Source of the DNA: Malurus cyaneus samueli
Taxonomy: Eukaryota; Chordata; Aves; Passeriformes; Maluridae
DNA length: 64,000 bases
Direction: 5' to 3'
Assembly (NCBI GenBank): GCA_009741485.1
Contig: CM019218.1
Coordinates: 52,623,612-52,687,611, forward strand
Shown: piece by piece, positions 35,146 through 47,472 of the stretch
Layout: the number at the start of each line of letters is the position of its first letter
How positions within the stretch are numbered: position 1 is the stretch's first letter
Translations under genes and position numbers: made by a program
The notes under the pieces: model-generated
The model's database searches: none
What the model was told of the DNA's origin: nothing
The model's input: the letters and a program-made list of their open reading frames with translations, nothing else

Positions 35146-35960
35146 CTGGCACTGACCCCCAGCCTTTCCAAAAGGGGGAATGAGGAGCACCAGCTCAGCC
35201 ACAAGGTCAGGGGAGGAAGGTGGATGCTCACAGTGACCAGTCCATTCACCTCTAATTTAATGAAGTTCCTGCTTCCTGAAAGCAGGGGCACCTGAAAGCC
35301 CCATGTCAGAGGGAGCATTTCACTTTCCACAGACTCCGATGGTTTTCCCCAGCCTTTCTGCAGCTCTGTGTTGTGCTGCCACGCACTCTCACTACTGCTC
35401 TGGTTATTCTCTGCAGTGTTTCTGTGGACTCTCCCGGAGTGAGGTCTTTGGGGGATGCAGTGACAGACCCCTGCACTCTGCAGACAAAGCAGTCATTCCC
35501 CCCTACCCATTCCTCTGCCACTGTGGGAGTGAGGGGGGCAGTGAGGGACACGGTGGAGGTGGACTGGTCCCTGGGAACTGCTGGAACAGGCCTAGAAATG
35601 TTGCCAGGACAGTTCTCCGGAGCACTAAGCTTGATCACATTGGAAAGGCTCTTGGAAGGGTGGGGACTCTCACTCATTTTCTCTATTGAGAAAAGCCTGA
35701 GGAAAGCCACAAGGTACTGAAGAGGGGAGGTAAAGGCCACGGTGTGTTTCCTTCAGGCTGTGATTAATGTCCCTCAAGGCACTGCAGCAGTGACCTGGTT
35801 GGGAATGGTGACTCTGCAACAGCTCAGCAGGATCTGCTCCATCTCTCCAGGAAGCAGGGGGAGCAAGTGTATTCCATCAGAGTCTGGCTGTGGTCAGGGA
35901 TGGAGAGCAGAGCCTGGAGAGAGATCATGGGATTGGCTTACCCTGCACCTTGTGTCCTGG

Positions 35961-36388
35961 TGATGCCTTAAACAAAGCTCACCTGAAACAGAGGCCAGAC
36001 AAAGTTAAGAGAATAAAACCAGACAAATTTAATCCAGGCCTGCAGGTGCATTGAAGGCAGACAACGCCTCCTCCTGAAGCTACACCCAAAATGGACCCTG
36101 AATCATGAGATCTTCCCCTTTTATCAGTTCTGTCTAATTAACACATCGGGGCCCAATTCTCCAATGATACTTTCAGGTGATGATGTCAATTCCTCCCAAA
36201 CTTTCTCCCCCCAGTTCTCTGTTGTTTCCATATTTTAGGGCTCTGAGGCAGTGAGGTGTCCTTGAGTTTCAGGCCCAGAGAGGAATTGTTTTGTTTAAAG
36301 ATGGGAGAACAGGAGCTTAGTGCTTTACACTAGAGAAGTACAAGAATAGACACATGAAAATATAGAAGTTAAAAATCCTAAGGCATCA
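35961..36388 (-). mobile_element. Solo LTR, family with TGATGCCT ends (copy D)
   Basis: This 428-bp element has ends TGATGCCT and AGGCATCA and a perfect 4-bp target-site duplication, CTGG. Its internal landmarks are the same as in copy C: a TATA-like ATAAAAGG and an ATTAAA word on the - strand. It sits in LGR6 intron 3, again antisense to the gene. Confidence 0.87.
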
Positions 36389-37171
36389 CTGGGAGTGACC
36401 AAAAGCCACATCTTAGCTCCATCTTCCTTTTGCTGCACTTCTCTGTGCCCCATCCAAGGCTGCCGAGGGTCAGAACCCACTGCTGAGCCAGCTCCTCCAA
36501 GATCTCCGTGTATCCAGGAACCCTGAGACTGAGAAGATAAATTTTAACCCAAGAGACCAGGAGGAATTTGGGGCTCCAGGGCAACTGCAGTGATTTATAA
36601 GATGCTGTTGCTATGGATACTGTGGGTACCAGAGAGATGAGGGTGTAAACTGGTGTGCCTTGTGCCGGGTAGCTGGGGAGCACCAGCCTGCCCGCAGTGA
36701 TGTCCATGTCCTCTGGGCTGCTGTGGAACCACACTGGGAGAGGGCAGGGTCATTTCACAGGACATGAGGTGGTCACTGCTCACTGCTCCTCCTGCAGAAC
36801 AAACCCTGGCTCCTTTAGGGCCAGTGTAACCATTCCCGCAGGAATGTGCTTTTCTTTGCACTTTAATCGCCACCAAAACCACACAGACAGTGAAGAGGGT
36901 ATGTGGAGAGGGCAATCTGAATACCCTATGAGACAGGAAACAACAGAGAGATGCTGGGATGTGACGCATAAGTGACAGGAGCATGAAGGAAAGTCCTTTC
37001 CCCTCACTTCAGGCAGAGGCAGAGCAATGAGTTTATACTCAGCCATTCTGGCTCTGCTGAAAATCAAGAGAGAAGAGGACTCGGAGAGGGCAAGTTCCCC
37101 TTCAGGCTTTGCACTGACCTTCCCTGGGGGTGCTGGCCAGCACAGGGCAGCTGCTGAGCTGGGACCCCCCT

Positions 37172-38238
37172 GCACTGACACATCAGATGCAATGCTGCTG
37201 CTCCTCTCAGTGCTGGGCAAGCTCTGGCCAGGCCACACTGCCCCACCTGGGACCTGCCCTGCAGGACACAGGGCAGCAGCAGAGCTGCAGATGGCAACAG
37301 GCAAAGGATGAGGAAATGCCAAACCCTCACCTGGGGGGAGCCCAAAGAGAAATTCCAGGGGTGGCAGAAAGGTGGGATGGATGTGGCTGCACCTGCCCAT
37401 GACCTCCTGCAGCTCCTGTGCTCAGCTGCTCCCCGGGGAGCACCAGGGGTCCCAGGGCTCTCTGGGCTCACAAGAGGCTCTCTGAGCCTCTGGCACTGTG
37501 GCCATCACACCACCCTGCCCCTCTCATTTCCCTCCTCCCCTTCCTTGATCTCCTCCCCTCCTGCTCGCTGTGGTCACGGGTCAAGCACAGGGACCCCCAA
37601 GCACCAGGAGCTGCCTGGCTGCTGCACCCAGAGCCCCTTCCCACAGGGGACACGGTGCAAGGCTGCTGGCACCCCTGTGAGATCAGTGTCACCCACGCAG
37701 GACACACGGCTGCTGTGGCTGTGCCCTGGCTGTGCCATCACCTGGGACTCTGGCTCTCCTTCCATGCTGTGCCAGGGCAGGAAAGACCCAGGGATGGATT
37801 CCCAGGGTGTTCCTGCAGCCCTCTCAGGTGGGCAACCTCATCCAGGTGGGCAACTGTCCCCAAGGCCCAGCACAACCTCTGGGGCTCCTGCTCCTCACAC
37901 AGGTTTGTTCCTGCAGCCAAGGTGTGCTGAGGAGATCAAACACTGAGTTCTGCAGCCCGGTGAAGTGGGATAATAATTAATGTCTGTTAAAAATCAAGAA
38001 GATGCAGAGCTGAACAGAGGGAGATACAGAGTGGGGCTTCAGAAAGTGCTTTTGGGGTTTTGGTGGGACACACATGGAATCTCAGTGGCTCTCTGAAATC
38101 TGAGCCTGGTGTTTAGTGGTGATCACGGCAAGTATCTGAAGTCAGAGCTAAAGCAAAGCCCATTGTCACACTTGTGCTGGATCCTGCTGCCTGCCATTCA
38201 TTACAAGTCCCTTCTCCAACCAGTAAAACAGACTCGGG
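37172..38238 (+). repeat. Left arm of a 1.1-kb inverted repeat
   Basis: This segment is the reverse complement of 42914-44005 at roughly 95 percent identity by eye. Matching landmarks include ggacctgccctgcaggacac, cccaaagagaaattccagg, atgtctgttaaaaatcaag and ccagtaaaacagac. It carries an extra 20-odd bases (about 37205-37225) missing from the other arm. Long open frames run through both arms, but they have no domain I recognise and sit in GC-rich sequence; I do not call a gene. Confidence 0.9.
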
Positions 38239-39860
38239 ATCTGGGGATGAGCTAAAGAATCTATGAGTCAACTGAGATCCGGAGGACAGGGCAGGGAGGG
38301 TGGACACAAACCTTCAAGGACAGGCTGCTGCTGCAGTAAATAAGGAAATAAATATTCTCCTTTAGTGAAGGCGAGGAATAGAAGGTTTTGGGGTAGATGG
38401 CAACAGGGATATTCAGGACATGCTTTGTTTATAGATGTGGGTGCTCTGTCACAGGCTGACTGAGGTGACAGGCATGGCTATGTTTGGGAATGACTGCCAC
38501 AAACATGACCAGCTGAAACCTGTGGATATTCGGGAGCTGACCCACAGCAGGATCAGAGATATTACCTCTGGTGATAGGGGTGTCCCCTGAGGAGACAGGC
38601 TGGTATCTGGGCATGGAAACAATTTTCCTGGTTTAATTTTAGTGTGCCAAAGCCCTGGGGCTAATTCCAATCCTGTCCAGGTCCACAAGTAAACTCTCAC
38701 ATGCGTCTTGGGCTGTCAAGGGGCCTGGTGCTTTCCCATTCTTTCCACAGAATTGGTTTATGTTTAGAAAAGGATGGGAAACACCCTGGGAATTCCTCCA
38801 CAAACCCGCCTGTGCAGATGGTCTTCTCCCTGCCCTCAGAGTGAATCCCAGAGGTATTGGAACCTGGACCAGATTCTTGGCTCAGCCTCCTCTGGCTGCT
38901 TCACTGCACAAAAACCACCTGGAAAGTGGCCATGGAGATAGGCCTGTGCAGAAACCATGTGGGTACACCCAGGGAAGCAGGTGTGTGGAGACTTGGAATG
39001 GAGCAGGGCACAGCTGAGCTGCCCCACTGCAACAGAGCACTGTGCCACAGGGGAATGAGCTGAGATCTTCGTGCCTGGAACCTGCAGCCAGCCAAGGCCA
39101 GGCCAGATTGACCCCTCAGCCCCCCAGACAAGGGCAGGCTGATGGGGGGATGCTCAGCAGCAGCAGCTGGTGCTCAGAGGTTTTCTCCACTTGCAAAGAG
39201 ATTTTGGGAGTGCATCTCTCCCGGGCTCCACCCTGCAGCATGGCTCACCCACGGGGTCTGGTGCTCCTCAGTGCATCCTTCACTGCCAGGATCACTGAAA
39301 ACCAGCTCTATTGACCCCTCTGCAAGCTCCTTCCCCTGCAAAATTAACTCCTTGGTCCATGTTTCATCAGCCTTGGAGCTTTCCAGGGTGGCAGAACATG
39401 CTGCTATCAGAGTATCTGGAAAGTTGGAAACTTGTTCATCCCTCCAGAGCTCCTCACGAGCTGCCTGGATGCCTCTCACCTCAGAGTGTCCTGGCTGGAG
39501 CTCCATCAGCCAGGAAGCACCCATGCCAGTTGGCCATGGGCTGACCTGTGCTGTCACAGGTATCCCCCACCAAACACTGCCCTGCACAGCCAGGATTGCC
39601 CCCACTCTGACTCCTGGCCATACATGCTGCAGCAATGGCAGGGCCTTACCAGCCAAGGAGGAATCCCACAGTAAATTCCACAGGGAACGACTCCAGGATC
39701 AACCACAACCTCACCCTAAACACGGAGGGCAAAATGCCTGGGTGCATCCTCTTGGCTGCAGACCCCGCACCCGCAGCAGGCCCACGCTGCCACTGCGTTC
39801 CTCAGCAAGCCCCAACCAGCTTGTGTGAGCGTGCAGAGCCTGTGCTGCCCAACCTGCCTG

Positions 39861-40250
39861 CTCAGCCTGGGGTGTGACCACTGCCCAGCACTGGCTGCAT
39901 TGCCCAGCACTGCCCTGAACTGCCCAGCACTGCCCAGCACTGCCCAGCACTGCCCAGCACAGCCTGGGGTGTGGGCACTGCCCAGCACTGCCCTGCACTG
40001 CCCAGCACTGCCCGCACAGCCCTTGCATGCCCAGCACAGCGGTGTGAGGCACTGCCCAGCACTTTGCCCAGCACTGCCCTGCACTGCCCAGCACAGCCTG
40101 AGGTGTGAGCACTGCCCAGCACTGCCCAGCACTGCCCAGCACTGCCCAGCACTGCCCAGTACAGCCTGAGGTGTGAGCACTGCCCAGCACTACCCAGCAC
40201 TACCCTGCACCACTCTGCACTGCCCACTACACACTGCCCAGCACTGCCCA
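39861..40250. repeat. 10-bp minisatellite with higher-order structure
   Basis: The basic unit is ctgcccagca, repeated many times. A longer spacer, cagcctgaggtgtgagca and variants, recurs near 39861, 39959, 40093 and 40161, giving a higher-order period of roughly 70-130 bp. Open frames on both strands (repeating short motifs rich in A, C, G, Q and W on the - strand) are artefacts of the array. Confidence 0.94.
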
Positions 40251-41148
40251 CGGTTTATCTCCGTGGACAGGCAGGCTGGACAGAGCCTGACAAGAGTGGC
40301 CTTGCTCAGCACAAGCCACATCCCCTGGATGGACCCTGCCCAATGGCCAACTCACCAGCCCCTCTTCTCCACCTGGACTGTGCCCGCAGCACCTCCTGTG
40401 GTCCAGGACAGGCTTTGACTCGCCTGGCGTGTGAGCACGCGTCAAAAAACATCTCCAAAAACGTCACATTGCCCCAGGATGGCAGGTTTGGAGATGCCTT
40501 GGGACACTTGAGAAATCCCCAGACAGACCCTTCCTCTCGGACAGCCCTGAGCCTGTGCAGAGCAGAAATGGCTTTGAGACAAAGGGAATGGTGTGGCACA
40601 TCCAGGAGACGCTCCCATGGGGAGGGAAGGGGAACGTGCAGAGGTTGGAATGCCTTTAATCCCGTGCATGGGCTCCAGGCATAGTTGCCTGGAGCAATAA
40701 CAGCCCTTTGACTGTGCTGGCTGAGTCACTTCAGCCTCCCAGAATGGGGACATTCTATCATGCACAGGCCTGCACCTCTGAGGGCTGGATGTCTGCTGAG
40801 ACTCTCTTGTGCAAGGATCCTGGTTCCATGGGACCCGATCCCAACATTTTTCTGGTCGTTCAGGCGTGGTCCCCACCAACAAACAATCCTCCTACTTCTG
40901 AAAATTAAACCCAACCTCTGAAGAGCTGTGATTTATTCTGGTTGCAGTCAGACTGCTGTGGGTAGCAGGTGGTGTGTCCGTGTCTGCCAGCGCCTGCGTC
41001 CCCGGTATCACCTGAGCAGTGCCAGGCGAGGGGACAGTGCTCCATCCACACCTCAGTTTGAGTCCTTGCAGGTTTGAACAATCTTTTGTTTTCATATTTA
41101 TCAGTGTCCTCAGCTCATCCAGAAAGTTGGCTCATCAACCAGCACATT

Positions 41149-41450
41149 CATAAAATCACAGAATGGTCTGGATTTGAAGGGAGATTAAGGACCATCCAGT
41201 GCCACCCACTGCCATGGGCAGGGACACTTTCCACTATCCCAGGTTGCTCCAAGCTCTGTCCAACCTGGCCTTGGACACTCAAAGGGATCCAGGGGCAGCC
41301 ACAGCTGCTCTGGGCACCCCGTGCCAGGGCGTCACCATCCTCCCAGGGAACAATTCCTTCCCAATATCCCATCTAACCCTGCCCTCTGGCAGTGGGAAGC
41401 CATTCCCCCTTGTCCTGTCCCTCTCCAGCCCCAGCCCTCACCACCCTGAA
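41149..41450 (-). mobile_element. CR1 LINE 3' fragment
   Basis: Read on the + strand it starts aaaatcacagaatggtctgg, then ccatgggcagggacacttt, ccaggttgctccaagc, ccaatatcccatctaaccc and ttccccc-ttgtcctgtcc. This is the reverse complement of the common songbird CR1 3' end. Confidence 0.88.
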
Positions 41451-42913
41451 TGAGTCCTGTGGGACTTTACTCCTTGATTCAGTCACTTGAAGACAGAACA
41501 TTAAACTCAGCAACTGAGAAATCACATGCACCAGAGAGGGATTGCTCCATGGGCACAAGAATATGAGCTCTAAGGTTGCTTCCAGGCTGCTGTGAAGCAG
41601 CACCTCGCTGTAGGAAGGCAAATGAAATCCAGGGATTTTGTTTGAACTAAAGGCAGGAGCTGATGGACAAGCAACAACAGACATTTGCTGACAGACAAAG
41701 GCTGAGGCCAACCTGATCTGGGATTGCTGCGACCTTGTAGACCAAGGTCCAGCTTCACAGACCATCTGTGCCCCAGTCAATCACCCTGAGCAGACCTGGG
41801 ATCCATGCAGACCACTGCACCATCACCCAGCTCTCACCCTGGAAATCACCTCCCTGTTCTGGGGGAACAGGAGTGCAGGGACAGGACAATGGGCAATGGT
41901 ACCAGGAGGTGACAGGTGACTGGTTTGCAGGGTTGTTCCCTCTTTGCTGTGCATAGGAATGTTGACAATATGCAATGCTGACATAATGCAATGTTGACAT
42001 CAATGGTGCAGGGATCTCTTGAAGCAGAAAGTGTTGGTTACCCCTGGAGGTGGCCTGGAGCGCCAGACTCCTGTTGCAGAAGCTCTCCTCAGTCAGCCAC
42101 AGCATTGTCCTCCCCCATCTTACAGAGCAGCATCCCAAAGGGCAAAATGCCACAGCTGAGACAGAGGGACCTCACAGCCCTGTCCCAGCTCTCCACACAC
42201 CTTGCTGTCCTCTGAACCTTTCTGCCATGCAGCACTGCCAGAGCACTCCAATACAGAGCAGCCCCAGGTGCCACAGTGAGGAGGGGTGGTCCTGCTGGTG
42301 TGGGGGGCTCTCCCTGGCATAACCCCCCATGTTTTGGTACAATTATTGAAGCTCTTCCCAAAATCATGTTCTATGTTGTTTATGAAAAAGAATAACATGC
42401 AAGGGTAGTGTAACATGATGTGTAAGGATTGACTGCAGTGAGCAAGGCCTGCTGGGGGGTGTTCTCAATGCCACACCATAAGAAAAGCCACCCTGAGACA
42501 GCCAGTAAGAAATGCAGCATGCCTTTTCCTGCTCAAACCTGAGCTCCCTGTAAGCAAAGCTGGAGCTTTGCTGAGCTTGAGGCTGAATGAAGAACTCCTT
42601 GTTTAATACCAGGGTGGCCCCGACTCTAGAAAATTATCTAACTCTGTTTGGAACTGGTTTTTGGCCCCTCTGTGTCATACTCTGATGATGAGTTATTGGA
42701 TTAATTATGTGCAATGTGAAGGAGGACTGGTTCTTGTCCCAGTCCTAGCATCTGAAAGCTCCTCTAGCTGTCCTGCTGCTGTGAAAAACAGCATTGTCCA
42801 GCACTCCGGTGGTTTTTGAGGTCTCTGAAGCATCTTCCTTAAATATTGTTTGTCTGCACCAAAATGGTTTCATTTTGGAAGCAGTCCATGCTGATGGTGG
42901 TCTGGAAAGTGCC

Positions 42914-44005
42914 TCGGTCTGTTTTACTGGTTGGAGAAGGGACTTGTAATGAATGGCAGGCAGCAGAATCCAACACAAGTGTGACAATGGGCTTTGCTTT
43001 AGCTCTGACTTCAGATACTTGCAGTGATCACCACTAAACACCAGGCTCAGATTTCAGAGAGCCACTGAGATTCCATGTGTGTCCCACCAAAACCCCAAAA
43101 GCACTTTCTGAAGCCCCACTCTGTATCACCCTCTGTTCAGCTCTGCATCTTCTTGATTTTTAACAGACATTAATTATTATCCCACTTCACCGGGCTGCAG
43201 AACTCAGTGTTTGATCTCCTCAGCACACCTTGGCTGCAGGAACAAACCTGTGTGAGGAGCAGGAGCCCCAGAGGTTGTGCTGGGCCTTGGGGACAGTTGC
43301 CCACCTGGATGAGGTTGCCCATCCAAGAGGGCTGTAGGAACACCCTGGGAATCCATCCCTGGGTCTTTCCTGCCCTGGCACAGCGTGGAAGGAGAGCCAG
43401 AGTCCCAGGTGATGGCACAGCCAGGGCACAGCCACAGCAGCCACGTGTCCTGCGTGGGTGACACTGATCTCACAGGGGTGCCAGCAGCCTTGCACCGTGT
43501 CCCCTGTGGGAAGGGGCTCTGGGTGCAGCAGCCAGGCAGCTCCTGGTGCTTGGGGGTCCCTGTGCTTGACCCGTGACCACAGCGAGCAGGAGGGGAGGAG
43601 ATCAAGGAAGGGGAGGAGGGAAATGAGAGGGGCAGGGTGGTGTGAGTGGGGCACCCCAGAGGAGCTGCTGGGGCAGGGTGTGTGATGGCCACTGTGCCAG
43701 AGGTCAGAGAGCCTCTTGTGAGCCCAGAGAGCCCTGGGACCCCTGGTGCTGCCCAGGGAGCAGCTGAGCACGGGAGCTGCAGGGGGAGGGCACGGGCCGG
43801 GGCAGCCACATCCATCCCACCCTTCTGCCACCCCTGGAATTTCTCTTTGGGCTCCCCCCAGGTGAAGGTTTGGAATTTCCTCATCCTTTGCCTGTTGCCA
43901 TCTGCAGCTCTGCTGCTGCCCTGTGTCCTGCAGGGCAGGTCCCCAGTGGAGGAGTGTGGCCTGGCCAGAGCAGCAGCATCCCATCTGGTGTGTCCTGCTC
44001 CTCAG
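42914..44005 (-). repeat. Right arm of a 1.1-kb inverted repeat
   Basis: This is the reverse-complement partner of 37172-38238, separated from it by a spacer of about 4.7 kb. It has an extra 36 bp or so near 43640-43685, bounded by two ggggcagggtg words, which looks like a small tandem duplication or an event between short direct repeats. The arms could be two copies of one mobile element in opposite orientation, or one inverted segmental duplication. Confidence 0.9.
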
Positions 44006-45865
44006 ACCCCCTGTAGTGACCCTCCAAGTGTCTCTGCACTCTCCCTGGGGTGTTTCTTTCCTGCCCTATCTCTGCTGTGGCTCCCAATAGCCCAGGCAGA
44101 GCTGTAAAGCAATCCTCAGCTGTATTTGTGTAGCCTTTCATCCCTGTTCATCCACAGAGCCTTATCCTGCAGAATTCTGCTTTTCCCAGCTGCTCTCCCA
44201 CACCACCCTCTTTCTGCACCCCTCCTCATATGTGCATGTTGTTGGCAGCAATGCCAGCTGTCACCTCCATGTGAGATGCTGCAGAGCCTTTTCATGTTCT
44301 TCCTTTGAAAAGGAACCATTTATTAACCATGGCCTCTCTGCTGCCCTTTTACACCAAACACATCTTCTCTCCTGCACTGAATACCAAAATTTAACATTTC
44401 ACTAAAGGAAAGCTTAAGTCATGGTAGGTGGTGTCTATCCTTTCTTGTCCATTCTTATGGTCTTTTACCTTGTATAGAAAAAGAATGGATTGCTTTGGCA
44501 TAACTCATTTTTCACTGTCTCCTGCTGACAGCTCTTTCTTCTGTGTGCATACAAATAATTTACTGAGAAGTCCCCATTTTCTTCCAGAAGTCAAAGAGTT
44601 GTGTAGACTATAACTTTCCTTTTCTAAAGGTTGTCTCTTTCCACCTTGGCAGTCACAGCAATGGCAGATTTCTCACTTAGATCCATGTCCTTTGGGCTGC
44701 TGCTCACCACTACAGCCATGCCCTGTCCCTTTGACACTCTGGCAGTAAATTATGACAGGACCCCAAGCACTATTTCCTTTTTCATGCCATCCCCAACCAA
44801 TCTGAGAAGGTTTTGTAACAAGCATCCACAGATACGCAACATTTTCCTCTTCCAGGCACTTCCCCTGGCCCATCTACCGCACTGGGTTGTGTCTGTTATG
44901 CAGAGGAGCAGGTGTCAGTGATGTCCCAATTCTGGAAGGAACAATCAGGTTCAGGAGAGAAGCATGTCCAGAGTCCAAACCTAAGCCTTTGCAGAGATGC
45001 TGAGATGATGACACCATTAAACTCAGATGTATGGTGCTCCAGCCGATCAGTGAGGGAGGATTGTGTCTGACCAGGTCTGAAACAGCCCTTGGAGCGTAGC
45101 TCTTGCCCTGCCTCCATCCCTGGAGCCGGTCAGACACCCACCCCTGGGTGTACTGTCATCCCTGTCTCCTCCTTTCCCGTCACTGTCCAGGTGTCTCCTC
45201 CTTTCCCATCACTGTGCAGGTGTCTCCATGCCCGCAGCCCTTCCCCATGCCCTGTACCCAGTTCCACCTCTGCAGGCTCCTCCTGGGTGCTGCCTGCTCA
45301 GCCCACCAGCCCCAGGCTCTCTCTGGTGTCCCTGAGCTGGTTTGGTTTGTCCTACAGCAGTTCCAGTGGTGCTGAGGCTGTGAGCTCCCTCAGCACAGAG
45401 ATGTGGGGCGGCTCCTGACCTGCTGTGTCTGCAGCTGACCCTCAGTGGGGCAGGAACCCTGCCCAGGGCTGCTCCCCATCCCCTCTGGAGTAGGGAACCA
45501 CTGGTGAAGGATGCCTGGCTCCAGGATAAACATGGGACAGCTCAAAGCACCAGGGTCACTCTGGGCTAACAGATGCACATCTGCAGGGCAGACACCCCTT
45601 TGTCCATCCAGTGACCCCACTGCAGCCCCAAACTCAACCCCCAGCCCTGCTGCTGCAAGGTCTGGGCCAAATTGGGCTGCAGCTCACCTGCTGGCCATCC
45701 TAAGCTTGCTTGAGAGCCCTCTCTGGTCAACGTGGTGCTTTCCAACCACTCCAGCTCTCCAGCAAGAGCTCAGGACAACTGCAGAAATGAGCAGCAACAT
45801 CCTCCATTTCGTGTCAAGCTGTTGTTGTTGTTGTTTTAACCAAGTTTTCTTTTTTCTAATTATAG

Positions 45866-45937
45866 GATGTTGCAGAACAATCAGCTGAGCCGCATCCCTG
45901 CAGAGGCACTGAGGGATCTTCCAAATCTGCAATCTCT
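45866..45937 (+). CDS. LGR6: LGR6 exon 4, third leucine-rich repeat
   Basis: This is a 72-nt coding exon preceded by a strong polypyrimidine tract (GTT repeats, then ttttcttttttctaattatag) and followed by donor CT|GTAAGT. After completing the split leucine codon it reads MLQNNQLSRIPAEAL and ends PNLQSL. MLQNNQL is a hallmark of the third repeat in LGR5 and LGR6. The length is the family norm of 24 residues. The next expected repeat (family motif RLDAN followed by SLRHL) is not found up to the window end, so intron 4 is at least 18 kb. Splice phase is again one base in and two bases out. Confidence 0.95.
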
Positions 45938-47407
45938 GTAAGTCATTAAAAATCAATGCTGTGAGCTGCACACTCCCTCGGGGGCCCCAGGCTTCCCAGC
46001 ATTTGAGTCATTAGTTCCTTTGTCAAGGATGTTCTGTTCCTTCTTCCTTTTCTTTTCCAATTTATGCAAAGATTACTGTCACTTAGCATGGAAGGGAGGG
46101 AAGGGTGGTTTTCAAGGAAGAAACACTGTCTTGGTAGAGGATGTTGAAATTACAGCTCCCCATGTGTGCATTGTGATGAAAAGGCCACTAGTGCCAGTGC
46201 ATATTTCAAGAAACACTGGAAAATATCCACCCAGAGAGTCCTTGTCCTCTGCACTGAGGACCATGGTGGGGAAGGGACCTGCCAGCGAGCACAGGAGACA
46301 CTCTGCTGTGACCAAGGGCAAGCTGGGTTTTACCCAAATCCAGGGAAATTGTGTCAGGGTAGAACTGCTTTAAAGTCTTCTGGTGATTCAGCCCTGGGAA
46401 GGACCCAAGGCTGTGATTGTGCTTTTCCTTGAAAGGAACCACATCCACTGCAGGTCTATGCTCCCATGCCCACTGAAAATCACACGACTTTGGAACATTT
46501 GGAGTTTTGCCAAGTATGGGTACATTGTGACCAGACCCTGGTAGTGCTGGTGAATTCAGGGAAGGTGTGTTTGGGGCAGGGAGTGCAACTGGAGCTGGTA
46601 AGAGCGTTCTGAAAAACTGACCTTATCCCCTAATCCCAAACTTCAGTCCCAGTCTTACACAGCCCTTTCATCACAGAAATGTTGGCTGGGAGCCATTCCT
46701 GGGAGTCTCTTGCTTGGAGCAGGACTATCCCAGATAGTTAGGGGTCTATCCAAGCATAAACATTCTCCTCTTGTGGAAGCCTGAGGCTGTTCTTCCTGGG
46801 GAAGAAACTTTTTTAAGTGCAACCTAAAACCACTGGAAGGCAGTTCATGGCCATTGCTCTTTGTTTGATCACCTGGAACCACCCTGAAGGCTCCACGATC
46901 TTTAGTTGCAGGTCCCTGGCAGTTCCCCTCTCAGCCTCTTCTCTGCTAAGTGAAACCAACCCTGCTCCTTCCACTTCTACTCAGGGGCAGGACCCTGACT
47001 CAGCTTCTCCACTGGACCTTTCTCATTCTTCTTTGTCCTTCTTACACTGGGCAGCCCAAAACTGGACACAGTTCTCCATGTGTGGCCCTCCCAGTACTCA
47101 GTAGGAGTTTCTGTAAATATCAATTTAAATATTAATTGGCAATGGGGGTGTTGGCTGTGCAGGATACGAACGTTCTTTCTGCCAGAAGAGATTTGAAACA
47201 TTTGTTGTTGAAATATCACTGGCACGTGGTTGTGCTTATTATTAAACTGTGTCGACATCACCACCAGTGCCGGAGTCAGGACCCCCCCACTCCAGGGATT
47301 TTGAGATTAGATTGCTCTCCAAGTGGCTTCTCTTTCAAGGGAAGTGTGACATGGAAGACATTGCCCCAGGAACACCCCTTTCACCCTGAGCCTGGCTCTC
47401 CTGTGCC

Positions 47408-47472
47408 TGTGACAGTGTGTGACAGCCTGTGTGTGACAGCCAGTGTGTGACAGTCCGTGTGTGACAGCCAGT
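47408..47472. repeat. Short tandem repeat, unit of about 18 bp
   Basis: Four degenerate units of gtgtgacagccagtgtgtga type lie in a row. It is a minor array. Confidence 0.75.

Larger units (their letters stand above)
33473..45865 (+). other. LGR6 intron 3
   Basis: This 12.4-kb intron lies between the second and third leucine-rich-repeat exons. Bases 33750-35080 and 36390-37170 show no gene or clear repeat. The inverted repeat, 10-bp minisatellite, solo LTR and a CR1 fragment are listed separately. Bases 44010-45865 appear to be plain intron. Confidence 0.85.

Noticed and set aside
37308..37946. 212-codon frame in the left inverted-repeat arm, matched in the right arm
   Set aside because: Similarity between the arms only reflects the duplicated DNA. 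A second frame is equally open, no domain is recognisable, and there are no splice or promoter signals.
20392..45937. Assignment of the exons to LGR4 or LGR5
   Set aside because: The combination HLRFLEEL, RLSGN and GLYSLKILMLQNNQL matches what I know of LGR6. LGR5 has different residues after FLEEL and LGR4 differs more. A protein alignment would settle it.
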